Source: Paracoccus sp. (in: a-proteobacteria)
Lineage (GTDB): Bacteria > Pseudomonadota > Alphaproteobacteria > Rhodobacterales > Rhodobacteraceae
Reading direction: 5' to 3'
Assembly: GCF_030538695.1 (NCBI RefSeq)
Contig: NZ_JAUNTN010000012.1
Span: 49,119-113,118 of the forward strand
DNA: 64,000 bases
Both the position numbers and the translations under genes were made by a program. The notes beneath the pieces are model-generated. The model was given only the letters and a program-made list of their open reading frames with translations, was not told where the DNA came from and ran no database searches. Positions 1-7,523 of this stretch are shown piece after piece (positions within the stretch are counted from its first letter, which is position 1; each line of letters begins with the position of its first letter).

Positions 1-767
1 ACAAGCTGAATCGAGACCTCATAAAGCCCGTAAATCACTGTAAACAGAACCACCTGGCTGATGACATCGGGGGGCGTCACCACCGCCGCCAGAACCATGA
101 TTCCCAGAATCGCATATTTCCGCACCGAAGCCAGCCCGTCCGACGACACCAGCCCTGCCTTGCCCAGCAGCGTCAGCGCGACAGGCAACTGAAATGACAG
201 GCCAAAGGCCATGATGAACTTGGTCGTCAGCGCCAGATATTCCTGCATCGACCCCTGAAATGCGATGCCCGCGATGCGCCCGGTTTCCGTCACCTCGGCG
301 CTGGTCGCAACCACCGGGGCCTGCTGAAATCCGAGGAAGAAATTATAGGCCATCGGCAGGATGACGTAATAGGCAAAGCTGGCACCCAGCAGGAACATCA
401 GCGGCGAGGCCAGCAGGAACGGCAAGAACGCCTGTTTCTCGCTGCGGTAAAGCCCCGGCGCGATGAACCGCCACAACTGGAAACCGATGATCGGAAAGGC
501 CAGAATGAAGCCGCCGAAAAAGCTGATGTTGATGGCGGTGAAAAAGCCCTCTTGCAGCTTGATGATCTGCAACTGACAGCTTTGGCCGCGCGCCGCCAGC
601 GCGTTACAGATCGGCTGGGTCAGGAAATTATAGACCGGCTGCCAGAAGGCATAGCAGATCACCATTGCCACAACAAAAGCCAGCACCGACCAGATCAGGC
701 GGGTGCGCAATTCGGCCAGATGCTCGATCAGCGGAGCCGAGCTGTTGTCGATCTCATCTGCGGCCAT
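1..767 (-). CDS. tatC: Sec-independent protein translocase TatC (3' end outside window)
   Basis: TatC is the multi-spanning membrane receptor of the twin-arginine pathway and recognises folded precursors with RR signal peptides together with TatB. The 255 codons visible start at the ATG read from 767 and continue off the left edge. The translation carries the N-terminal HLAELRTRL motif at about residues 15-23, then at least five hydrophobic segments separated by short loops, and the FFLGFQQ region typical of TatC. Its ATG shares one base with the tatB stop codon (TGATG), so it is the last gene of a tatA-tatB-tatC operon. Only the C-terminal end is missing. Confidence 0.95.
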   Translation of the reverse strand, partial: MAADEIDNSSAPLIEHLAELRTRLIWSVLAFVVAMVICYAFWQPVYNFLTQPICNALAARGQSCQLQIIKLQEGFFTAINISFFGGFILAFPIIGFQLWRFIAPGLYRSEKQAFLPFLLASPLMFLLGASFAYYVILPMAYNFFLGFQQAPVVATSAEVTETGRIAGIAFQGSMQEYLALTTKFIMAFGLSFQLPVALTLLGKAGLVSSDGLASVRKYAILGIMVLAAVVTPPDVISQVVLFTVIYGLYEVSIQL

Positions 768-1198
768 CAGTCGTCTTTCGTGTCAGAGCGGCGCACCGCA
801 CGCAATTGGCGCTGGCCGGGAACCGGGGCGGCGGCCTCGGTCGGCTGCGAAGGTGCCGCTGGCGCCTCGGGGGCCGCCGGGTCCGGGGTCGCGGCCTTGG
901 CGGTCGGCACCTTGGGTTCCCATTTCTCGAACTTGTCGGCAGCGCGGTCCAGCGCATCCAGCCCCAGATTGCGCTTGCTGGTCAGGTCTTTCATATCCCG
1001 CAGCGTTCCGGCGGCATCATTCAGCCCGCTGGATTTGGCAGCATCCTCCATGGCGGATGAGAACTCTCGGGCCATGGCCCGCGCCCGCGCGGTAAAGCGG
1101 CCCAGCGCGTGAAACAGGCGCGGCAGGTCTTTCGGCCCGACGACGATCAGCGCAACCACGCCGATCAGCAGCAGCTCGCTCCAGCCGATGTCAAACAT
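767..1198 (-). CDS. tatB: Twin-arginine translocation protein TatB
   Basis: A 143-residue single-span protein that forms the TatBC receptor complex in the inner membrane. The N-terminus has the family pattern: a short periplasmic end, a transmembrane helix with [13 protein letters not shown], the [10 protein letters not shown] hinge, then an amphipathic helix ([16 protein letters not shown]). The C-terminal third is Ala/Pro rich and probably disordered, as is usual in alphaproteobacterial TatB. It lies 6 bases downstream of tatA and overlaps the tatC start by one base, so the three genes are translated as a unit. Confidence 0.95.
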   Translation of the reverse strand: MFDIGWSELLLIGVVALIVVGPKDLPRLFHALGRFTARARAMAREFSSAMEDAAKSSGLNDAAGTLRDMKDLTSKRNLGLDALDRAADKFEKWEPKVPTAKAATPDPAAPEAPAAPSQPTEAAAPVPGQRQLRAVRRSDTKDD

Positions 1199-1204
1199 GG
1201 GCGC

Positions 1205-1471
1205 TTACAGCTTGTCTTTATCCGCAGGCGTCACATCGCGCAGCGCGGCATCAGCGCGGGCGCGGGCGTCGGCGGCATCGCGCTCGATCTGTGCTTTTTC
1301 CTCGGCGGCGGTGCGCTCCAGCTCCTCCGAACCGTCTTTGATACCTTTTTTGAAGGAACTGATGCCCTTGCCGACTTCGCCCATCAGCGAGCTGACTTTG
1401 CCGCGCCCAAACAGGACCAGCACGACAACTGCGATCAGAAGAAGGCCGGGAAGGCCGATATTGTTCAGCAT
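1205..1471 (-). CDS. tatA: Twin-arginine translocation protein TatA
   Basis: An 88-residue pore-forming subunit of the Tat system. It has the classic TatA layout: a short N-terminus, one membrane helix ([13 protein letters not shown]), the FGRGK hinge and an amphipathic helix containing [15 protein letters not shown], then a charged coiled tail. An upstream in-frame ATG would add 31 residues, but the ATG read from 1471 is preceded by GTGGAG at good spacing and gives the canonical N-terminus, so I use it. First gene of tatABC; its promoter must lie in the 177 bases shared with the divergent marC gene. Confidence 0.95.
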   Translation of the reverse strand: MLNNIGLPGLLLIAVVVLVLFGRGKVSSLMGEVGKGISSFKKGIKDGSEELERTAAEEKAQIERDAADARARADAALRDVTPADKDKL

Positions 1472-1648
1472 GATAAGCTCCACTTGCCGGGAAAACCCCG
1501 GATTACCGCAATATTTATGTGCTGCGGGCGGCGATTGCAAAGGCGATTTCGCCGCAGCACCCATATGATCCGGTCACGACCCCGGCAACACAGTCTTGGC
1601 CTTTGCCCGTCACCCTGCGATACAGGCACATCTTTTCACGGGTGCCGC

Positions 1649-2278
1649 ATGGATTTCGCCTTTCTGATTACCGCCTTTGTCACCCTGTTCGTGATTATCG
1701 ACCCGATCGGGCTGGCACCGCTGTATATCGCGCTGACCCATCACATGACGCCGGAAAAGCGGCGCAAGACCGGCATCCGGGCGCTGGCCGTGGCAGCGGT
1801 GCTGCTGACGCTGTTTGCGCTGGCGGGCGACGCGATTCTGGCCGGGATCGGGATTTCCCTGCCCGCCTTCCGCATCGCGGGCGGGGTGCTGCTGTTCCTG
1901 ACCGCGCTGGACATGCTGTTCGAGCGGCGCAGCAAGCGGCGCGAGGATCAGGCCGGGGATCAGGCGGGCGAGGATCACGATGACGACGATCCGTCGGTGT
2001 TTCCGCTGGCCACGCCGCTGCTGGCCGGGCCGGGGGCGCTGGCGACGATGATCCTGCTGACCGGGCAGGGTCAGGGCTGGCTGCATATGGTCTCGGTTCT
2101 GGCGGTGATGCTGGTGGTGCTGGCCTCGGCCGGGCTGCTGTTCGTCGCCGCCGTGCCGCTGGCGCGGATGCTTGGCCCGACCGGGGTGCGGGTGGTGACG
2201 CGGCTTTTGGGGATGCTCTTGGCGGCGCTGTCAATCCAGTTCATCATTGACGGGTTGAAAGGTGCGGGGCTGGCCTGA
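1649..2278 (+). CDS. MarC family integral membrane protein
   Basis: A 209-residue protein with about six transmembrane segments, matching the MarC (UPF0056) family by length and by the N-terminal FVTLFVIIDPIGLAPLY motif and the central PLATPLLAGPGALATMI motif. The transport substrate of this family is not established. A central acidic loop (about residues 107-113) separates the two three-helix halves. The long frame stays open upstream, but the family motif begins directly at this ATG. Its stop overlaps the start of the downstream aspartic protease gene by one base, so the two are probably co-transcribed. Confidence 0.9.
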   Translation: MDFAFLITAFVTLFVIIDPIGLAPLYIALTHHMTPEKRRKTGIRALAVAAVLLTLFALAGDAILAGIGISLPAFRIAGGVLLFLTALDMLFERRSKRREDQAGDQAGEDHDDDDPSVFPLATPLLAGPGALATMILLTGQGQGWLHMVSVLAVMLVVLASAGLLFVAAVPLARMLGPTGVRVVTRLLGMLLAALSIQFIIDGLKGAGLA

Positions 2279-2850
2279 TGGATATAAGCTGGATGAATGT
2301 CGCCTATCTGGTGCTGCTGCTGATCGCGGTCGGCGGGTTTCTGGTGGTCGAGTTCCAGACCCGCCCCGGCAAGACCGTCCGCCAGCTTGCCGCATGGGTG
2401 CTGATCTTTGTCGGCGCCATCGCTGCGGCGGGGCTGTGGCAGCAGGTCAGCCAAACCGTCGCTCCGCAGGCCATATTCACCGGCGACCGGATCGAGATTC
2501 CGCTGGGCAATGACGGCCACTACCATCTGACGGCTGAAATCAACGGCAGCCCGATCAGCTTTATCATCGACACCGGCGCATCAGGTCTGGCATTGGGCCA
2601 GCAAGACGCCCGCCGCGCCGGGCTTAACCCGGACAGCCTCGGCTATATCGGGCAGGCCCGCACCGCCAACGGGATCACGGCCACCGCGCCCGTCACGCTG
2701 CAAACCGTCCGCATCGGAGAGGTCGAGGACCGTGCTGTTCCCGCCAGCGTCGTGCAGGGCATGGACCAAGGGTCACTGATGGGCATGTCCTATCTGTCCA
2801 ACTTTGCCCGGATCACCTTTGAAAACAACCGTCTGATCATGGAGCGTTAA
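2278..2850 (+). CDS. Membrane-anchored retropepsin-like aspartic protease (TIGR02281 type)
   Basis: A 190-residue protein with two N-terminal hydrophobic segments (about residues 9-25 and 37-54) followed by a single-lobed clan AA aspartic protease domain. The catalytic motif F-I-I-D-T-G-A-S-G places the active aspartate at residue 98; the second hydrophobic-hydrophobic-Gly signature (SLMGMSYLSNF) lies near residues 160-170. Such proteins act as homodimers because each chain supplies one aspartate. Substrates in bacteria are largely unknown. Start codon overlaps the marC stop (TGATG). The stop codon forms part of the hairpin at 2849-2883. Confidence 0.88.
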   Translation: MDISWMNVAYLVLLLIAVGGFLVVEFQTRPGKTVRQLAAWVLIFVGAIAAAGLWQQVSQTVAPQAIFTGDRIEIPLGNDGHYHLTAEINGSPISFIIDTGASGLALGQQDARRAGLNPDSLGYIGQARTANGITATAPVTLQTVRIGEVEDRAVPASVVQGMDQGSLMGMSYLSNFARITFENNRLIMER

Positions 2851-2883
2851 GGTTAACGCGGCCCTTGGGGGGGCGTTAACCTT
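2849..2883. terminator. Hairpin built from two inverted AAGGTTAA octamers
   Basis: The 11 bases AAGGTTAACGC at 2849-2859 are repeated as an exact inverted copy at 2873-2883, with a GC-rich 13-base centre. The left arm begins at the stop codon of the aspartic protease gene. It can form a stable stem directly after this gene and could act as a transcription terminator or 3' stabiliser, although no T-run follows. The rest of the spacer to holC (2884-3100) has degenerate copies of the same motif (near 2916 and 3090) and no gene that I can see. Confidence 0.55.
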
Positions 2884-3100
2884 CATATTGCCGCCACTTG
2901 GCGTTGGCCGGTGCCGTTAATCTTAACGCTGGCGCATGAGCCGCAGCGTTGGCTCTCAATCATTACCCTTCACGCTCATGCGGGCGCTCAACCTGTCGTT
3001 AGCCTCAATGCACCCGATGGGACGACCCTAACACCGACGCCATATCCCTGGACATTGGCACACCAGCTCTGACGCTGACAGCATCGCGCTAACCTTGGTG

Positions 3101-3562
3101 CTACCGCTGGCCAGAGGCGGATTTCTTTTCCCAGCGGCCGCCATCTTCGGCCCAGTATTCCGCCGCAATGCCAGCGCCGGTCAGTTCGCGCCACTGATCC
3201 CGCGCCCGCTGAACGGCGGCGGGGTTGTTGCCGTCGAAAATAATGCAGACCCGCTCGGCCCCGGTGCAATCGCTGGCAGAGACCTCAGCGCCCTCGACCG
3301 CCATCAGGCAGGCAACCGGGCCGGCCTCTTGCCCCTCGATGGTCAGCAGAACCGGCTGGCGCGCATCATGGGGGCCGCCTGCCAGACCATGCGGCAGGAA
3401 ACCATCCCCCTGCCACAAGACCTGATCCAGCCGCTCGGCCAGATCGCGGGACCGCGCCCGCAATTCCACCCGCCAGCCCGCCTGACGCGCCTTGCCGATC
3501 AGTTGCGGCAAAAGCGCCTCGGCGGGCGAGCGCGTCAGGTGATAGAACAGCGCCGCGCCCAT
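3101..3562 (-). CDS. holC: DNA polymerase III chi subunit
   Basis: A 153-residue homologue of HolC, the clamp-loader accessory subunit that, with psi, links the polymerase III holoenzyme to single-strand binding protein. The N-terminal FYHLTRSPAEALLPQL and the central IIFDGNN segment with the following helix (AVQRARDQWREL) are typical. Alphaproteobacteria commonly have HolC next to leucyl aminopeptidase, as here: the ATG shares one base with the pepA stop, so the pair is translationally coupled. The C-terminal tail (EKKSASGQR) is short and charged. Confidence 0.93.
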   Translation of the reverse strand: MGAALFYHLTRSPAEALLPQLIGKARQAGWRVELRARSRDLAERLDQVLWQGDGFLPHGLAGGPHDARQPVLLTIEGQEAGPVACLMAVEGAEVSASDCTGAERVCIIFDGNNPAAVQRARDQWRELTGAGIAAEYWAEDGGRWEKKSASGQR

Positions 3563-5157
3563 CAGGCGGTGCGGGTCTTGCCAGCCTTCCGCCCGGCCTT
3601 CTGCTCACCCTTCTGCCCGGGCTTGTCTGCCTTGGCGATACGGGTTTTCGCGGCTTTGGGGGCCACCGGATCGGTCTTGCGGGCCTTGGCGGGCGCAGTC
3701 TCGTAACGATCACGGATCAGCCGGTCCAGCGTCATCACACCCCAGCCGGTCGCACCTTTCGGGGCCAGATCCGTGGCGGCAGGCGGCAGCGTCACACCGG
3801 CAATGTCGATATGCGCCCATGCCTGACCCGGCTTGATGAACCGTTGCAGGAATTGCGCCGCCGTGATGGCCCCTGCCGGACGCCCGGCGGTGTTCTTCAT
3901 ATCAGCCAGCCGCGAATCAATCAGCTTGTCATAGCCCGCCCCCAGCGGCAGCCGCCAGGCACCTTCGCCCTCGGCCCCGGCGGCGTTCAGGATCGCCCCG
4001 GCCAGCGCGTCATCATTGGCAAAGAACCCGGCATTGTCATGGCCCAGCGCGATAATCATCGCCCCGGTCAGCGTCGCCAGATCAATCACCGCCGCAGGCG
4101 CAAAACGGTCCTGCGCATACCAAAGCACATCGGCCAGAACCAAGCGGCCTTCGGCATCGGTGTTGTTCACCTCGATCGTGTCGCCCTTCATCGACTTCAC
4201 GATGTCGCCGGGACGCTGCGCCCGACCATCGGGCATGTTCTCGACCAGACCGACCACGCCGACGACATTCGCCTTGGCCCGGCGCAGGGCCAGCGTGCGC
4301 ATGACGCCCGACACGACGCCCGCGCCGCCCATGTCCATGGTCATTTCCTCCATCCCCGCCGAAGGCTTGATGGAAATGCCGCCGGTGTCGAACACCACGC
4401 CCTTGCCGACCAGCGCCAGCGGGGCCTCTTTGCCGCCGCCGTTCCAGCGCATCACCACGACCTTGGACGGGCTTTCCGACCCCTGCCCCACACCCAGCAG
4501 CGCACGCATCCCCAGCTTGGCGAGGTCTTTCTCCTCCAGCACCTCGACCTCAAGACCCAGCTCACGCATGGCCAGCAGGCGGTCGGCAAAGTCGGTCGTG
4601 GTCAGGACGTTGGCCGGTTCATTCACCAGATCGCGGGTAAAGAACACGCCTTCGGCCACCGCCGCAGCCGCGCCAGCCTCTCGGGCAAGCGCCTCAGGAT
4701 CGGCGGCAATGAATGTCACGCTGGCCCGAGCGGGCTTTTTCTTGTCCGCTTCCGGCTGGGTCTTATAGGCGTTGAAATCATAGGCCCGCAGGGCAATCCC
4801 AAGCGCCACGTCACCCGCCGCGCGGGTCTTGCCCGCCAGCACCGCCATATGCGCCCCGGCCAAAGCGGCACCGATGGCCCCGCCTGCCTTGCGGGCCTCT
4901 GCCACCCCGGCATCACGGGGCAGCTTGACCAGCAACAGCCGTTCGGCCTCCAGCCCGGCGGGGAAGGCCAGTTCCAGCGCCTGCCCCGGTTTCAGCTTGC
5001 TCCAGGCATCCGAGGCAATCGCCCGTTCCGCCGCTTTTTTCGCCGCCCCCGGCAGACCCGCCGCAGGCTTGTCACTATCGACCAGAACCGCGATCCGGCC
5101 CTTATGTGCGGCCAGATCGGCAGAATCAGAGAAGCGAATCTCAACGGGTTGGGTCAT
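3562..5157 (-). CDS. pepA: Leucyl aminopeptidase (M17)
   Basis: A 531-residue M17 cytosolic aminopeptidase that releases N-terminal residues from peptides using two metal ions. The C-terminal catalytic domain has the metal and substrate motifs VGKGVVFDTGGISIKP and the hallmark NTDAEGRLVLAD near residue 332. The ATG read from 5157 has AAGGAG at 7 bases, so I prefer it to an in-frame ATG 33 bases upstream. Unlike most family members the protein ends with a Lys/Ala/Pro-rich tail of about 45 residues that looks disordered and could bind nucleic acid; I know of no tested role. Coupled to downstream holC; divergent from lptF. Confidence 0.94.
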   Translation of the reverse strand: MTQPVEIRFSDSADLAAHKGRIAVLVDSDKPAAGLPGAAKKAAERAIASDAWSKLKPGQALELAFPAGLEAERLLLVKLPRDAGVAEARKAGGAIGAALAGAHMAVLAGKTRAAGDVALGIALRAYDFNAYKTQPEADKKKPARASVTFIAADPEALAREAGAAAAVAEGVFFTRDLVNEPANVLTTTDFADRLLAMRELGLEVEVLEEKDLAKLGMRALLGVGQGSESPSKVVVMRWNGGGKEAPLALVGKGVVFDTGGISIKPSAGMEEMTMDMGGAGVVSGVMRTLALRRAKANVVGVVGLVENMPDGRAQRPGDIVKSMKGDTIEVNNTDAEGRLVLADVLWYAQDRFAPAAVIDLATLTGAMIIALGHDNAGFFANDDALAGAILNAAGAEGEGAWRLPLGAGYDKLIDSRLADMKNTAGRPAGAITAAQFLQRFIKPGQAWAHIDIAGVTLPPAATDLAPKGATGWGVMTLDRLIRDRYETAPAKARKTDPVAPKAAKTRIAKADKPGQKGEQKAGRKAGKTRTA

Positions 5158-5268
5158 GGCGGCGCTCCTTGTGGCTGAATTGACCGGCAAAGGCTAACGC
5201 AGGCGAAAACCAAACGCCAGCCGGGCTTTCCGAACGCGGCAACAGAGGGTAAGCAAGACGGAACGACC

Positions 5269-6396
5269 ATGGGGACGCCCTTGCCATTCATCGACCGCTA
5301 TATCTGCTCGCGCTTGTTCAGCCTGTTTGGCTTTTTCGCGCTGGTGCTGGTGTCCGTCTATTGGATCAACCGGGCCGTATCGCTGTTCGAGCAGCTTTTG
5401 TCCGATGGCCAGACCGCGCTGGTGGTGCTGGAGTTTACCGCCCTGACCCTGCCGGTGGTGATCGGCCACGTCCTGCCAGTGGCCGGTTTCGCAGCCGCCG
5501 CCTATGCGATTCAGAAGCTGTCGGGCGATTCCGAACTGGTGGCGATGCAGGCGGCGGGCATGTCCCCCTGGCGGCTGGCGCGTCCGGTGCTGGTCTTTGG
5601 CCTGCTGGTCGGGCTGATGGTGGCGGTGCTGGTCAATGCGCTGGTGCCGATGTCGCGCACCCGGCTGGCCGAACGGCAGAACGAGATCGCGGAAAACGTC
5701 ACCGCGCAATTCCTGCGCCCCGGCAGCTTTCAGTATCCGGCCAATGGGGTGACGCTGTTCATCCGCGCGATTGCCGATGACGGACGGCTGCTGGACGTAT
5801 TTATCGAGGACGGCCGTAACCCCGCATCGCAAGTCACCTACACCGCCGAGGAAGCCCTGCTTCAGCGCACTGACACCGGGCCACGGCTGGTGATGATGCG
5901 CGGCATGGCGCAACGGCTGGACCGTCCGGGCAACGCCCCGCCGCGCCTGTCGGTGACGCGCTTTGCTGATCTGACCTATGACCTTGGGGCGATGCTGAAC
6001 CGCGCCACTGGCGGCGGGCGCGACCTGCGCGGCTATTCCACCTGGCGACTGCTGAGCGGCGACCCCACAATGCTGGAGGCCACCGGCGCCACCCCTGCGC
6101 AGGCCCGCGTCGAGGGGCATGAGCGTCTGTCCCGGCCGCTGCTGGCCCCGGTTGCGGTGATGTTGGGCTTTTCCATGCTGATGCTTGGCAGCTTTTCCCG
6201 CTTTGGCATGTGGCGGCAGATGACCGCTGCTGTTGTCGCGCTGATCCTGCTGTATCTGGCCGATAATGCCGCCGCCAGCATGGCCGGGCGTGATCCTTCG
6301 CGCTTTGCGGTGCTGTATCTGCCTGCGGTTGCCGGGGCGCTGATCGCGGCGCTGGTCTTGTGGCAGGCTGCCCGCCCGAAAGGCTGCCCGAAATGA
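5269..6396 (+). CDS. lptF: LPS export ABC transporter permease LptF
   Basis: A 375-residue inner-membrane protein of the LptB2FG complex, which extracts lipopolysaccharide from the inner membrane for transport to the cell surface. It has three N-terminal membrane helices, a periplasmic beta-jellyroll domain (about residues 130-270) and three C-terminal helices, the YjgP/YjgQ layout. The cytoplasmic coupling helix segment SELVAMQAAGMSPWRL is well conserved. Its stop overlaps the lptG start as ATGA, and lptG in turn overlaps lptD, so the three export genes form a tight operon that starts in the 111-base region shared with divergent pepA. Confidence 0.95.
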   Translation: MGTPLPFIDRYICSRLFSLFGFFALVLVSVYWINRAVSLFEQLLSDGQTALVVLEFTALTLPVVIGHVLPVAGFAAAAYAIQKLSGDSELVAMQAAGMSPWRLARPVLVFGLLVGLMVAVLVNALVPMSRTRLAERQNEIAENVTAQFLRPGSFQYPANGVTLFIRAIADDGRLLDVFIEDGRNPASQVTYTAEEALLQRTDTGPRLVMMRGMAQRLDRPGNAPPRLSVTRFADLTYDLGAMLNRATGGGRDLRGYSTWRLLSGDPTMLEATGATPAQARVEGHERLSRPLLAPVAVMLGFSMLMLGSFSRFGMWRQMTAAVVALILLYLADNAAASMAGRDPSRFAVLYLPAVAGALIAALVLWQAARPKGCPK

Positions 6397-7523
6397 TCCT
6401 GCCCGGCTATATCGCCCGTCGCTTTTTGCGCATGTTCCTGATCGTGTCAGGGGCTTTCATCGCCATCCTGTTCCTGCTGGATCTGGTCGAACAGATCCGC
6501 CGCTTTTCCGGTCAGGGCATCGGGCTGGCCGAGGCCGCCGGCCTGTCGGCGCTGAACATCGCTGGGGCATTTTATGCCATCATGCCGCTGGTCACGGTGC
6601 TGGCGGCAATCGCGCTGTTCATCGGGCTGGCCCGCAGTTCGGAACTGGTGGCGATCCGCGCTTCGGGCCGTTCGGCGCTGCGGTTTCTGGTGGCCCCGAC
6701 CGTCACCGCCTTTCTGATCGGGCTGGCGGCGGTTGCGGTTCTGAACCCCTTTGTCGCCGCCAGTTCGAAACGCTATGACGAGGCCATAACACGGGTCCGG
6801 GCCGAGGGCGCACAGACGATCTCGGTCGGTCAGGGCGCAGTCTGGCTGCGGCAATCGCTGCCGCCGGAAACCAGCGACGACGGGCGCGACCAGACCAGCG
6901 GCGGGCAGGTCGTGATCCGCGCTGACCGCGCCAGCCCGGATGCAACGACGCTGTATGACGCGACCTTCATCGTCTTTTCCGCCGAACAAGGCCCGCTGCG
7001 GCGGCTGGAGGCCCGGCAGGCCGTCCTGCAACGCGGCAGTTGGGTGCTGACCGATGTCAAGCAATGGCTGTTGGCCGCTGAAAACCCCGAGGTCGAGGCT
7101 GCGCTGCATACCGAAATCACCCTGCCGTCAGACCTGACCGCCGACCGCATCCGCGACAGTTTCGGCCAGCCAGATGCGGTGCCGATCTGGCAACTGCCCA
7201 GCTTTATACGCGGGCTGGAGCAGGCAGGCTTTTCGGCACAACGCCATCAGGTCTGGTTCCAGATGGAACTGGCCCGGCCTTTCCTGATGGCCGCAATGGT
7301 GCTGGTGGCTGCGGTCTTTACCCTGCGCCACCTGCGCGGGCGCAATGTGGGCATCCCGGTGCTGCTGGCCTTTGGCTGCGGCATTGCGGTATTCTTTCTG
7401 CGCAATATGGCGCAGGTTTTGGGCGATAACGGGCAGGTCACGGCCATCATGGCGGCCTGGACGCCGCCGCTGGTCGCCGCGCTGGCCGCGCTGGCGGCGA
7501 TCCTGCAACAAGAGGACGGATGA
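6393..7523 (+). CDS. lptG: LPS export ABC transporter permease LptG
   Basis: A 376-residue paralogue of LptF and its partner in the LptB2FG exporter. It shares the arrangement of three helices, a periplasmic jellyroll and three helices, and the coupling motif SELVAIRASGRSALRF. The start at 6393 overlaps the lptF stop (ATGA); an in-frame ATG 33 bases upstream lies inside lptF and would add a non-conserved stretch. The ATPase LptB is not in this window. The stop overlaps the lptD start by four bases. Confidence 0.95.
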   Translation: MILPGYIARRFLRMFLIVSGAFIAILFLLDLVEQIRRFSGQGIGLAEAAGLSALNIAGAFYAIMPLVTVLAAIALFIGLARSSELVAIRASGRSALRFLVAPTVTAFLIGLAAVAVLNPFVAASSKRYDEAITRVRAEGAQTISVGQGAVWLRQSLPPETSDDGRDQTSGGQVVIRADRASPDATTLYDATFIVFSAEQGPLRRLEARQAVLQRGSWVLTDVKQWLLAAENPEVEAALHTEITLPSDLTADRIRDSFGQPDAVPIWQLPSFIRGLEQAGFSAQRHQVWFQMELARPFLMAAMVLVAAVFTLRHLRGRNVGIPVLLAFGCGIAVFFLRNMAQVLGDNGQVTAIMAAWTPPLVAALAALAAILQQEDG

